Below, in pieces: positions 50,894 to 62,658 of a stretch of 64,000 nt of DNA. Numbering within the stretch: the first letter of the stretch is position 1; each line of letters starts with the position of its first letter. The translations under genes and the position numbers were made by a program. Under the pieces are notes generated by a model. That model made no database searches and was not told the DNA's origin. It saw only the letters and a list, made by a program, of their open reading frames with translations. This DNA is from Thermocrinis minervae (GTDB lineage: Bacteria; Aquificota; Aquificia; Aquificales; Aquificaceae), in the NCBI RefSeq assembly GCF_900142435.1, contig NZ_LT670846.1, positions 710,750 to 774,749 on the forward strand, in the 5' to 3' direction.

Positions 50894-51696
50894 GATCTCA
50901 CAACTTTAGACGTAAATTTGAACATAACAAGTAAAACAAACAAACCCACCATAAACATCACTATACTACCGCTGGGTGGCACGTTAAGAGTGAAGGATGT
51001 GAAGATTCCAAGCAGTGTTGCTATCAAAGAGAATAGAATAGAAAACACTATTGTCTGTAGAAAAGCGTTGGCCACCATAAGGGCAGCAAGTGGCGGTATT
51101 GATATGAAGGAAGTGGCCAGGAGTAGACCTAAGGCTTTCATAGAAAGTACTATGTTTATGCATGCGAGTGCTACAAGCATGTAGTTTAGGATCCTTACTT
51201 TTATCCCATGTACCTTGGCTATGTCCTCGCTGAAGACCATCAGCATTAGACGTCTGTAGTTAAAAGTCAGAAAGGCTATGGTCAGGAGTGATGCCAGTAG
51301 GGTGTAAAGCACCTCGTTTGTGGATGTGGTCAGAAGGCTACCAAACAGGTACGAAACTATTTGTGTACCAAGCTTGCCACTTAGTCCGAGTATGACTATG
51401 GAAAGGGCAACGCCGAAGGAGAAGATTAATGACAGAACTGTGTCAGCAGGCAATCTTCTGTCTTCTATGAGGTACTCTGTTACAAGCCCAGCAACTAGCA
51501 CGTAGAGGAGTGTAAACAGAAAGGGATCCAGATCCATCACTATAGCTATGGCTATACCGCTAAAAGCAAAGTGAGATATGCTTGCTCCTAGCATGGATAG
51601 CCTTCTGAGGGTCAGGTAAACACCTACGAAGGATGCAGATACGCTCACCAGTATGGCTGAAACTATCCCTTGCCAGAAGTATATAAGGTCACTCAT
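50890..51696 (-). CDS. Zn/Mn-type ABC transporter permease
   Basis: 268 residues from ATG 51696 (MSDLIYFWQGIVSA); the frame extends upstream into the ATPase gene but without homology. About eight membrane segments, with SASFVGVYLTLRRLSMLGAS and SHFAFSGIAIA typical of the ZnuB/MntB family. With the neighbouring ATPase and binding protein it forms a cluster A-I metal importer. The metal is not certain. It is located in the ctaA-ctaB operon. Confidence 0.9.
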   Translation of the reverse strand: MSDLIYFWQGIVSAILVSVSASFVGVYLTLRRLSMLGASISHFAFSGIAIAIVMDLDPFLFTLLYVLVAGLVTEYLIEDRRLPADTVLSLIFSFGVALSIVILGLSGKLGTQIVSYLFGSLLTTSTNEVLYTLLASLLTIAFLTFNYRRLMLMVFSEDIAKVHGIKVRILNYMLVALACINIVLSMKALGLLLATSFISIPPLAALMVANAFLQTIVFSILFSLIATLLGIFTSFTLNVPPSGSIVMFMVGLFVLLVMFKFTSKVVRS

Positions 51697-51698
51697 GT

Positions 51699-52349
51699 TC
51701 AGTGCAGTCCGTATATGTCCACCAGCATGGTTTTTAAATCCTGAGGCTCTACCAGCCTGCACTCTTGCATACCCAAGCATAGTACCTTTGTGGCGTTCCT
51801 CACTACAAAACCAAGGTCGTGGGATACTACTACAAGGGTTTTGTCCTTACGGGCAGTCCTTAAGAACTCTTCCACATGCTCCTGGGCATGTATATCCAAA
51901 CCAGTCGTGGGCTCATCGAGGATAAGAAGGTCTGGATCCTTAAGGAAGGCAATAGAAAGAAGTACCTTCTGTTGCTCGCCTCCAGATAGCTTTACGTAAG
52001 GCCTGTGGAGGACATTCTCAAGGTGGAGAAAGCTTATGATCCAGCCTACCTTCTGCTTTGGTGCTACAGCCCTGAAGAGTTCCGCCGGGGTTCCAGTAAA
52101 GAACCTTTCCACAGAAATTCTCTGCGGTACGTACCCAACCCTTTTGCTATTTACTAAAATCCTGCCACTTTGCGCTTTTATCAGGCCGAGTATTATCTTA
52201 AGGAGGGTTGTCTTTCCAGCACCGTTTGGTCCAACTATGCAGAAGAAGTCTCCCCTGTACACTGAGAAGCTAAGGTCCTTAAAAAGATACTCTCCCCTTC
52301 GGTAGGCAAAGGTTAGGTTTTCTACCCTTATTATCTCATTCATCTGCAC
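51699..52349 (-). CDS. Zn/Mn-type ABC transporter ATP-binding protein
   Basis: 216 residues, a short ABC ATPase. Walker A is VGPNGAGKTTLLKIILG, the signature is LSGGEQQKVLLSIA and Walker B is LLILDEPTTGLDI. It energises the metal importer. Its start overlaps the binding-protein gene by about 10 nt, and the permease gene begins 2 nt after its stop. Confidence 0.92.
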   Translation of the reverse strand: MQMNEIIRVENLTFAYRRGEYLFKDLSFSVYRGDFFCIVGPNGAGKTTLLKIILGLIKAQSGRILVNSKRVGYVPQRISVERFFTGTPAELFRAVAPKQKVGWIISFLHLENVLHRPYVKLSGGEQQKVLLSIAFLKDPDLLILDEPTTGLDIHAQEHVEEFLRTARKDKTLVVVSHDLGFVVRNATKVLCLGMQECRLVEPQDLKTMLVDIYGLH

Positions 52350-53134
52350 TCTAAAGCTCTGCGCAAAGTTTGAAGGTTTTCAAGCATAAAATCTATGTAG
52401 TCTTTGTTACCCTCTGGCAACATGGAGGTGTTTATGTAAAGTACCTCAACTCTTGCTTCCTTTGCTATCTTATTGACGGCATCTGAGCTAAAACCCTTCT
52501 CCACCAGGATATACCTTAGGCCCTTCTCTTTTATAAGGTCTATCAATCTTGCCAGGTCTTTGGGTCTTGGCTCTTCTTCTGCATGTAGCCCAGCTATACC
52601 CACGGAAGAAATGCCATAGTCTTTCAGGTAGCCTAGGGAAAGGTGAGTAGACACAAGGAGGTTGAACTTGCACGATGAGAGGCCTTTTCTGTATTCATGA
52701 TCCAAGGCGTAGAGTTTCTTTAGGTACTGCCTCTTCTTGTTTTCATCCACGAAGTCTCCCTTGAGGCCCTGGACGTAGGCTATGGTCCTTTTGGGAGAAA
52801 GCCAAAAATGGGGATCTGTCTGCCCGTAAGCCTTTTCAAGGAATACCCAATTTCTCGCCTCCAGTGTTCTCTTAGCGTAGCCCATAAGCTTCCTCTCCCA
52901 TGGTTCCACGCCTAAGGTTATGAGCAAAGATGCCTGCGAAAGCCTTCTCATATCGTCTGGGTTAAGCTCGTAGTGATGGGGATCTCCAGAAGTTTTGATG
53001 AGTACGTCCACTCTGTAACTATCTTTTACTATGTTCTTTACTGGATAGTAGAGTGGGTACGTGCTTACCACTATAAGGTCCTTAGCAAAGGATATACCTA
53101 AGAGTAGTAGGAATAAAGATAAAAACACCTTCAT
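52340..53134 (-). CDS. Zn/Mn-type ABC transporter substrate-binding protein
   Basis: 264 residues from ATG 53134, which overlaps the DUF420 stop (ATGA) and starts a clean signal peptide (KVFLSLFLLLLGISFA). Metal-ligand segments of the ZnuA/MntA family are SGDPHHYELNPDD, TDPHFWLSPKRT, STHLSLGYL and GLHAEEEPRPKDL. The long His-rich loop of typical ZnuA is absent. It captures Zn2+, Mn2+ or a similar metal in the periplasm. Confidence 0.88.
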   Translation of the reverse strand: MKVFLSLFLLLLGISFAKDLIVVSTYPLYYPVKNIVKDSYRVDVLIKTSGDPHHYELNPDDMRRLSQASLLITLGVEPWERKLMGYAKRTLEARNWVFLEKAYGQTDPHFWLSPKRTIAYVQGLKGDFVDENKKRQYLKKLYALDHEYRKGLSSCKFNLLVSTHLSLGYLKDYGISSVGIAGLHAEEEPRPKDLARLIDLIKEKGLRYILVEKGFSSDAVNKIAKEARVEVLYINTSMLPEGNKDYIDFMLENLQTLRRALECR

Positions 53135-53547
53135 GGGTTTAGCCATCTCATGAATACGTAAATCAACCATCCAGTAAAGGCTACATAGATCCACACAAAG
53201 GCGGTTATAGGAGCAACCTTTCTATGCTTGTGGTGTAGTCCTTTAAGTCCATAAAACAAGGTAACGACAGCTAGAGGAAAGTTTACCAAGGCGAGTATGG
53301 TATGCGACCACAGTATGGTAAGGAAAAGCCCCCTGTAAGGTCCCATGTACTTCTCAGGCGGGTAGAGGGCGTTCTTTATGAGGTATAGGGCTACAAAGAT
53401 GAGTGCAAAGAAGGATGCAGTGATCATACTTCTCTTGTGGTACTCCCTGAGGTTCTTCTTTATGAAGACAAGGCCCGCTATTATGCAAAGCCCACTTATA
53501 CCTATGGTTATAGCGCCAAGAGTGTCCAACAGAAGCTTACCTTCCAT
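53131..53547 (-). CDS. DUF420 membrane protein (YozB/CtaM-like)
   Basis: 138 residues, four membrane segments, with RSMITASFFALIFVALYLIK and LWSHTILALVNFPLAVVTLF, then HHKHRK. The family includes CtaM, needed for cytochrome aa3 oxidase in Firmicutes. Its position behind ctaA, ctaB and an oxidase-like gene supports a role in heme A oxidase assembly. It overlaps the oxidase-like gene by 11 nt and the binding-protein gene by 4 nt. Confidence 0.85.
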   Translation of the reverse strand: MEGKLLLDTLGAITIGISGLCIIAGLVFIKKNLREYHKRSMITASFFALIFVALYLIKNALYPPEKYMGPYRGLFLTILWSHTILALVNFPLAVVTLFYGLKGLHHKHRKVAPITAFVWIYVAFTGWLIYVFMRWLNP

Positions 53548-54796
53548 GGTCAGATACCTCTAAAGATTTCTTCAGAACGTATACAACGAATATTATCCCA
53601 GATATCACGGCCAAAAGGGTTCCCACACCCATAAGAGCTAAGGAAAACAGAACGAAGGGGTCATCAGTATAGGCAGTGCCGTAGGTTTTGCGTGGAGCGT
53701 GCCTTTTGCCCGCAAAGTACAGACCCAGTACGAAGAGGATCATCCCAACACCGTACATAATCGTCTGTAGCTTAGAGAGACTTAGTTTTATCCTTTTACC
53801 TTCTCCTACAAGATAGTCGTAGGATAGTATCATAAGGGAGAGGGTTAAACTGGTCACGGCTCCGTGATAGTGAGCAGGAACCCTTAGATCCTGGCCAAAA
53901 CCCATATAGGCTATAGCTATGCCTAAAAAGTAAAGACTCATAGAGAGAAGAAGTCCAGTTTTATGTAATCCTTCCGGCTTTAGACCTGCTTCCTTGAGTA
54001 TGAAGAAGGCGTGCACAAACATGGGAATGCCCAAGCCTACCGCGTAGGCCACCTCGGTAAACACCTTAGCCTCTCTGGATACTGGGTCCTGGAAGAGAAC
54101 GGGAACCAAGGCCAAGAGTGAACCAAACAACAAAAAGCTCACAGATACCCATCTTAACTTGTCTATTTTGATGTCTTTCTTTGAGAGGTAGTACCAGCAG
54201 AAGAGGAGAAGAGCACCGTTTATGTACTGGTGTATGTGGCCTGGTGCCCAATAAAGCCTCTCGTAGAAGAGATAAACCTCATCGTGAGAGCCTGTTTTAA
54301 AGGTAGAAAGTAGAAAAGCTACTAGCATAAGGAAGGATAAAGCTACAGTCAACGAAAGGGTATGTTTTTCAGGATATGTGGAAGATATATCTTTCATAGC
54401 CCTAGGTAAGGTTGAAAGGGTAGCTATCCAGAAACCTGCAAAAAAAGAACCAGCTCCAAGGAAGAAAAGGGGATGCACTATGGTGGGAAGGTAGTTGTTA
54501 GAGACGGCCTTTCCCTGACCTGCAAGAGCTGCAGCAGCTATAAGGAAAAAGCCAGCAAGAGCTAGGTAGTAGCTAAAGCGTGGAACTGTTTGGTAGTACC
54601 TTTGCCATAGTACCATGGTGAAGGTAAGCAAGAATACAACTATGGCTAGGTCTACGTGTCCTACGAGTGCGTGGTAGAAGTAATTAGGGGGGAAGTACTT
54701 GTATACGCCAGGTGTGCGGGCCATTGCCACAACAAAGGCTAAAAAACCACCAACACCCAAAGAGGTTATAGCCAGTAGGAAAAGCTTTCTCTCCAT
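53537..54796 (-). CDS. Heme-copper oxidase subunit I-like protein lacking CuB His-His
   Basis: 419 residues, about 12 membrane segments. The pattern follows subunit I: helix II His in YHALVGHVDLAIVVF (H47), helix VI His in YWAPGHIHQYING (H187), and helix X HxH in VPAHYHGAVTSL (H309/H311). The helix VII His-His pair that completes CuB is missing (LLALVPVLFQDP in that place). It could bind hemes but is unlikely to reduce oxygen conventionally. It starts 1 nt after ctaB. A heme handling, assembly or sensing role is inferred. Confidence 0.7.
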   Translation of the reverse strand: MERKLFLLAITSLGVGGFLAFVVAMARTPGVYKYFPPNYFYHALVGHVDLAIVVFLLTFTMVLWQRYYQTVPRFSYYLALAGFFLIAAAALAGQGKAVSNNYLPTIVHPLFFLGAGSFFAGFWIATLSTLPRAMKDISSTYPEKHTLSLTVALSFLMLVAFLLSTFKTGSHDEVYLFYERLYWAPGHIHQYINGALLLFCWYYLSKKDIKIDKLRWVSVSFLLFGSLLALVPVLFQDPVSREAKVFTEVAYAVGLGIPMFVHAFFILKEAGLKPEGLHKTGLLLSMSLYFLGIAIAYMGFGQDLRVPAHYHGAVTSLTLSLMILSYDYLVGEGKRIKLSLSKLQTIMYGVGMILFVLGLYFAGKRHAPRKTYGTAYTDDPFVLFSLALMGVGTLLAVISGIIFVVYVLKKSLEVSDHGR

Positions 54797-54797
54797 G

Positions 54798-55675
54798 TTA
54801 TCTCACCATGTCAAACACCATCAAAGAAAAGAGCAGAGCAAGGTAAATTATAGAATAGAAGAATACCAGCATGTACTTTTCCTTCCTGAAGAAGAAGGCG
54901 TATATGGTTACCGCGATGTAAACAAGGCTGAGGATTAGGGCACAGAAGAAGTAAAGCTTCCCTGCCATACCGTAGACAGAGGGAAGAAGGCTTATGGGTA
55001 AAAGGGAGGCTGTGTAGAGCAGTGTCTTTAGCTTTGTTTGATGTATGCCAGCTACCACTGGCAGCGCTGGAACGTTAGCCTTTTTGTAATCTTCAAGGTA
55101 CTTTATGGCTAGCACCCAAAAGTGTGGAGGTTGCCACACGAACATTATGAGAAACAGAAGCAAAGGTTCTACGCTCAAACTGTTGGACACAGCCGTATAG
55201 CCTATGACAGGTGGCAGAGCACCAGAAACACCACCTATCTCAGTGGCCAGAGGAGTTTTTCTCTTGAGCATAAGCGTGTAGACTACTGAGTACCAAAAGG
55301 CTGCAAGGGCTGTAAAGAATGTGGCCAGAGGGTTTGTAAAGTAGAACATAACCAGGAGGGCTATGACTATGAGCGTTATACCAAACACAAGGGCATGCGA
55401 TGGTGGAACCGCACCCAAAGGTATAGGCCTATTGGAGGTTCTACTCATTATGGCATCTATATCTTTCTCAAACACTTGGTTGAGCACTGCAGAGCCTCCA
55501 GATGCTAAGCCAGTACCTACAAGGGTCCATAGGACAAGGTCTAAGTTTGGTATTCCCCTTTTGGCGAAGTACATACCCGTCAAGGTAGTTATGAGTACGA
55601 GTAGCACAATACCTGGTTTTGTAAGCGCTATGTAGTCTCTAATGGTGGTTGTGTATGATATAGCCTTTGTTAACT

Positions 55676-55682
<7 letters not shown>
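54798..55682 (-). CDS. ctaB: Protoheme IX farnesyltransferase
   Basis: 294 residues, about nine membrane segments, UbiA superfamily. The allylic diphosphate motif is NQVFEKDIDAIMSRTSNRP, and the second segment is LFLIMFVWQPPHFWVLAIKY. It converts heme B to heme O, which CtaA oxidises to heme A. The start overlaps the ctaA stop (7 nt). Confidence 0.96.
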
Positions 55683-58906
<3,224 letters not shown>

Positions 58907-58907
58907 T

Positions 58908-58914
58908 CCGATAA
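58908..58914 (+). promoter_or_regulatory. Sigma-28-like -10 element of flgK
   Basis: CCGATAA matches the FliA/sigma-28 -10 core and ends 6 nt before the flgK GTG. A weak -35-like CTTTA lies about 15 nt upstream (consensus CTAAA). flgK is a typical sigma-28 target in other bacteria. A sigma-70 -10 reading of the AT-rich stretch is possible. Confidence 0.45.
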
Positions 58915-58920
58915 TAATAT

Positions 58921-60486
58921 GTGAGCATGTTTGGGTATACCTTCGGTGTAATCTCGGCTGGATTGGAAGTATTTAGGAAAGCCATAGACATAACCAACAG
59001 GAATATACTAAACGCGAACAACCCCGATTACGCTCAGGAAGAGCCTGTTATAACCAACTTTGCTCCTGCAGGTGTGAACCTACAGACTATCAAAAGGATT
59101 CAGAACTTCTACTATCTTTCCCTGCGTAACGACAAGCTTTCTACTGTTTACTACCTTAAAGAGAGGGTAAGCGGTAACTCTCAAGTGGAGGACATATTCC
59201 AAGAGTTTACACAGGGTCTGGGCGGTACTGAGTACATAAATGATCTCTTTGGAGCTTACCAAGATCTTATGAAGGATCCTACCAATGAAGGAGCTAAGGC
59301 TCAGCTTATCAATTCTGCCAAAAGCTTAGTATCCTACCTAAGGGACAGGATAAACGATTTGGACAGGATAAATAACGGTATAGACTACAACCTAAGAAAC
59401 TACATATCCCAAGTGAACGATCTTACCAAGAAGATAGCGGAGCTCAACAAAGATATACTCATACAGTATGCACAGACTTACGCAAATGGTCAGGATTACA
59501 AAAACCTCCTTGACCAGAGGGACCAGTACTTGAAGGAACTTTCTCAGCTTATAAACATAAGAGTCCAAGAGGATGATCTGGGAAGGGTAAGGGTAGAGAC
59601 CTCACAGGGCTTTGTGTTGGTGGAAGACGGTACAAGTTGGGATCTTTCTTACGATGGGGGTTCAAGGAAGGTCTACTGGAATTCAAAGGATGGAAGCAAA
59701 GTAGACATAAGCTCCCTTCTTACCTCTGGGAAGATTAAAGGGTTGCTTGACTTCTCCCAAGACATAAGCAGCTATATGAATAAGCTTGACAGCGTGGCTA
59801 AAGCTCTCATCAGCCAGGTGAAAGTGCCATTAAGACAGGGTTATGGTAATACCTTCTACTACATCCAAAACGTCAGCAATCCTACAGCTCCATTGGGTAT
59901 TAGCAAACCCATTACGCTGAACGGCAGCTCCTCTGTTATAATAACCCCTTCCCCCACAGATTCCTTGAATGACCTTGCAAACACTATAAATGCAGCAGCC
60001 GTTGGCTTTACAGCTTCCGTAGTAGCCAATCCGGATGGTACATACACACTCAAGGTAGTTGCCTCTGATCCAAACTACACTATACAAGACCAAAACGGTA
60101 AGTTATTCAAAGCCGAAGGACTTTTTACTGGAACCTCTGTAAGGGATATAGACCTAAATCCAAACGTGTCAGACATGCTGCAGAACATGGATTATTCCCT
60201 TGCTGATGAGTTTGACAGTTTTTCAGTAGAGTGGTGGAACACTGTTAAAGGACAGTACCAAAACCTTTTAAACGATGTCTCATCAAACTTAAACTCACTC
60301 AAGAACAGACAGGACAGGGAATCTGCGCTGCTCAACTCTTTGGATGCTAAGCTTCAAGAGATGCAGGGTGTTTCCATAGATGCAGAGTTCATGCGAGCTA
60401 TGGAGTTGCAAAGGAGCTACGAGGCCTTAGCAAAGATTGTGAACGCTATGGATGAACTCATAAGAACTACTTTAAACATGGTTTGA
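58921..60486 (+). CDS. flgK: Flagellar hook-associated protein 1 (FlgK)
   Basis: 521 residues. The N-terminus has the flagellar rod/hook motif NRNILNANNPDYAQEEPVIT. The C-terminus has SIDAEFMRAMELQRSYEALA, then KIVNAMDELIRTTLNMV, coiled ends that join the hook to the filament. A variable domain lies between. GTG 58921 is chosen because the -10 is 6 nt away; ATG 58927 is the alternative. It is exported by the flagellar type III system, and flgL follows. The cell is motile. Confidence 0.93.
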   Translation: MSMFGYTFGVISAGLEVFRKAIDITNRNILNANNPDYAQEEPVITNFAPAGVNLQTIKRIQNFYYLSLRNDKLSTVYYLKERVSGNSQVEDIFQEFTQGLGGTEYINDLFGAYQDLMKDPTNEGAKAQLINSAKSLVSYLRDRINDLDRINNGIDYNLRNYISQVNDLTKKIAELNKDILIQYAQTYANGQDYKNLLDQRDQYLKELSQLINIRVQEDDLGRVRVETSQGFVLVEDGTSWDLSYDGGSRKVYWNSKDGSKVDISSLLTSGKIKGLLDFSQDISSYMNKLDSVAKALISQVKVPLRQGYGNTFYYIQNVSNPTAPLGISKPITLNGSSSVIITPSPTDSLNDLANTINAAAVGFTASVVANPDGTYTLKVVASDPNYTIQDQNGKLFKAEGLFTGTSVRDIDLNPNVSDMLQNMDYSLADEFDSFSVEWWNTVKGQYQNLLNDVSSNLNSLKNRQDRESALLNSLDAKLQEMQGVSIDAEFMRAMELQRSYEALAKIVNAMDELIRTTLNMV

Positions 60487-60497
60487 GGTGAAAGGCT

Positions 60498-61658
60498 ATG
60501 AAGGTACCAGATAATCTACTCTTTTCTCTGTTTGTAGAGCAGGATGCAAGTATAAGAAAAAAACTTGAAGAAAAAACTCTAGAGATATCAACAGGAAGAA
60601 GGCTACAGCACATATCTGATGATCCTGGAGCACTTTTAAACATCACAGACCTCAAGAAGGAAATAGCTCAACTTTCCGAGTACGCTCAAAAAAGGCTCTT
60701 TGCTGACACAAACCTTTCCTTTATAGACAAAAACTTGGGAAACGTCGAAAACGAGCTGAAAAATCTTTACTCTCTTACTTTGCAGGCTAAAAACAGCACC
60801 GTAGATGTGAACTCCCTTACATCCACTTCACAGGCTTTCTACAAAGCCCTTTCCTTCATATTAGACACCGCCAACGACAAGATAGGGCAGAATTACCTCT
60901 TCGGTGGTTCATCACTAACTACAAAACCTTTTGATGAGAATCTAAACTACGTAGCCTCAAGCACACCTTTTGAAGTCAATATCTCAGAGAATACCAAAGT
61001 TTCTGTTTTCCTACCCGGCAAGGATGTATTCGGGACAAACATCCTTTTATCAAACTATTCCACCAACGACCCAAACGCTGCGTTTACTACACCAGGTACG
61101 CTTACAATCCAGGTAGGGACTGATGTTATCAGCGTAAACTACGGGGGTATGGGCCAACCTCAAAACCTTTCGGAGCTTGTCAGTTATATAAACTCCAACT
61201 ACGCGGGCAAGCTCGTAGCCTTTGTATCTCAGAATGCCGATGGAAGTTACTCTCTGATGTTATCTCCGGCTACTGTATCTACACCCATATCGGCTACAGC
61301 TACGGGTGACCTTTCTTCGGGTTTTACTAATCCTAACATCATGCAGGTTGTAAAGAGGATTGCAGATAAGCTGAACGCAGGCATACATCCAGATGACTCA
61401 GACGTGTTTGCTATAACGAGGTCCTACGAAAGGATAGACTATCAAAGATCTAACGTGGGTGCTGTCCTTTCCCAGGTGAAAAACCTTCAACCTATGCAGG
61501 AGAACAGGGGGGATGTTTTAAACAAAGAAAAGTCTGACTTGGAAGATGCAGACCTCTCTAAAAGTATTATGGATTATACTAAGTACCAGCTGGCTTACGA
61601 AGCGCTAATGAAGATAATAAGTTCTCAGAGAGACATGACCATACTTAGGTATGTTTAG
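60498..61658 (+). CDS. flgL: Flagellar hook-associated protein 3 (FlgL)
   Basis: 386 residues, flagellin-like ends. The N-terminal helix region SIRKKLEEKTLEISTGRRLQ, then HISDDPGALLNI, and the C-terminal DLSKSIMDYTKYQLAYEALM match FlgL. Second junction protein between hook and filament. GAGGTGAAAGG lies before the ATG. It overlaps the Nudix gene by 8 nt. Confidence 0.93.
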   Translation: MKVPDNLLFSLFVEQDASIRKKLEEKTLEISTGRRLQHISDDPGALLNITDLKKEIAQLSEYAQKRLFADTNLSFIDKNLGNVENELKNLYSLTLQAKNSTVDVNSLTSTSQAFYKALSFILDTANDKIGQNYLFGGSSLTTKPFDENLNYVASSTPFEVNISENTKVSVFLPGKDVFGTNILLSNYSTNDPNAAFTTPGTLTIQVGTDVISVNYGGMGQPQNLSELVSYINSNYAGKLVAFVSQNADGSYSLMLSPATVSTPISATATGDLSSGFTNPNIMQVVKRIADKLNAGIHPDDSDVFAITRSYERIDYQRSNVGAVLSQVKNLQPMQENRGDVLNKEKSDLEDADLSKSIMDYTKYQLAYEALMKIISSQRDMTILRYV

Positions 61659-62061
61659 ACCTAACACTCCATATCTTGCCGTTGATGGTATAGTAAGGTT
61701 GTGGGAGGGAGAAAGGTTCAAGGGTATAGTACTCATAGAGAGGAAGAACCCACCCTACGGGTATGCTCTACCAGGAGGTTTTGTTGAAGTAGGTGAGCGT
61801 GTCGAGGAGGCAGTACTAAGGGAGGTAAAAGAAGAGACATCCCTTGAAGGTAAGATAGCCTATCTGCTGGGAGTCTTTTCAGACCCAAACAGGGACCTTA
61901 GGTTTCATGTGGTGTCTGTAGTTTTTGTCATAGATGCCGAAGGTACTCCAAAGGCTTCAAGCGATGCCAAGGAAGTACACCTTTTCCCCTTAGAAGATAT
62001 CCCCTGGGACTCTTTAGTCTTCGATCATGCCAAGATATTGAAGGAATTTCTAAGAAGGTAG
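61651..62061 (+). CDS. Nudix hydrolase (ADP-ribose/nucleotide pyrophosphatase type)
   Basis: 136 residues. The Nudix box GGFVEVGERVEEAVLREVKE, followed by ET, has all catalytic glutamates. It starts with FRPNTPYLAVDGIVRLWEGE and ends HAKILKEFLRR. It hydrolyses a nucleoside diphosphate derivative; the family member in other Aquificales acts on ADP-ribose or oxidised nucleotides. Overlap with flgL shows cotranscription with flagellar genes, without an obvious reason. Confidence 0.9.
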   Translation: MFRPNTPYLAVDGIVRLWEGERFKGIVLIERKNPPYGYALPGGFVEVGERVEEAVLREVKEETSLEGKIAYLLGVFSDPNRDLRFHVVSVVFVIDAEGTPKASSDAKEVHLFPLEDIPWDSLVFDHAKILKEFLRR

Positions 62062-62132
62062 TTGACCCATATCATAAAGGTTCTCTAACAGGATAGGATA
62101 AAATCTAAGAAAAATTTGCAGGAGGTTTAGCC

Positions 62133-62642
62133 ATGGCCGAACAAGTAACACTGAAGGGAAACCCTGTGACCCTATGCGGTCCTTCTCTGAAAGAGGGTGA
62201 TGATGCTCCCGTTGCGGTAGTTGTGACTAAGGACCTCCAGGAAAAGGCCGTAGGTGGAGCAAAGGGCGTTGTTCAGGTGATAATAACAGTACCATCTTTG
62301 GACACTCCAGTCTGTGAAACAGAGACTAAGAAGTTCAACGAGCTTATGGCTGGTATGCAGGGCGTAGACGTAACCGTTGTTTCCATGGACCTACCCTTCG
62401 CACAGAAGAGGTTCTGTGAGAGCTTCAACATAGGGAATGTAACGGTAGCCTCTGACTTTAGGTACAGGGACATGGAGAAGTACGGAGTTCTAATAGCTGA
62501 GGGAGCCCTTAAAGGCATACTTGCAAGGGCAGTCTTCGTAGTGGACAAAAACGGAAAGATAGCTTACAAGCAGCTTGTTCCTGAGATAACTCAAGAACCC
62601 AACTATGACGAAGTGGTCCAAAAGGTAAAGGCCCTACTGTGA
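62133..62642 (+). CDS. tpx: Thiol peroxidase
   Basis: 169 residues, atypical 2-Cys peroxiredoxin. The peroxidatic Cys is in PSLDTPVCETETKKFN and the resolving Cys in KRFCESFNIGN. It reduces hydrogen and lipid peroxides using thioredoxin. Ribosome-binding site CAGGAGGTTT precedes the ATG. The 71-nt upstream gap holds TTGACC (62062-62067) and TAAAAT (62099-62104), which are too far apart to pair. Confidence 0.96.
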   Translation: MAEQVTLKGNPVTLCGPSLKEGDDAPVAVVVTKDLQEKAVGGAKGVVQVIITVPSLDTPVCETETKKFNELMAGMQGVDVTVVSMDLPFAQKRFCESFNIGNVTVASDFRYRDMEKYGVLIAEGALKGILARAVFVVDKNGKIAYKQLVPEITQEPNYDEVVQKVKALL

Positions 62643-62658
62643 TGGGGGCCTTCCCCAT
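62642..62658. terminator. Weak bidirectional hairpin between tpx and convergent gene
   Basis: ATGGGG and CCCCAT pair around a 5-nt GCCTT loop in the 16-nt gap between the convergent stops. A short T-rich run follows on the plus strand. The stem is only 6 bp, so this is a tentative terminator. Confidence 0.35.

Noticed and set aside
51697-51780. N-terminal extension of the metal ABC permease
   Set aside because: The extra 28 residues are charged, overlap the ATPase gene and are not permease-like; ATG 51696 begins the first membrane segment.
53135-53194. N-terminal extension of the metal-binding protein
   Set aside because: It would precede and spoil a clean signal peptide; ATG 53134 overlaps the upstream stop.
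62062-62104. TTGACC and TAAAAT before tpx as one promoter
   Set aside because: The spacer is 31 nt, too long; each may belong to a different weak element.
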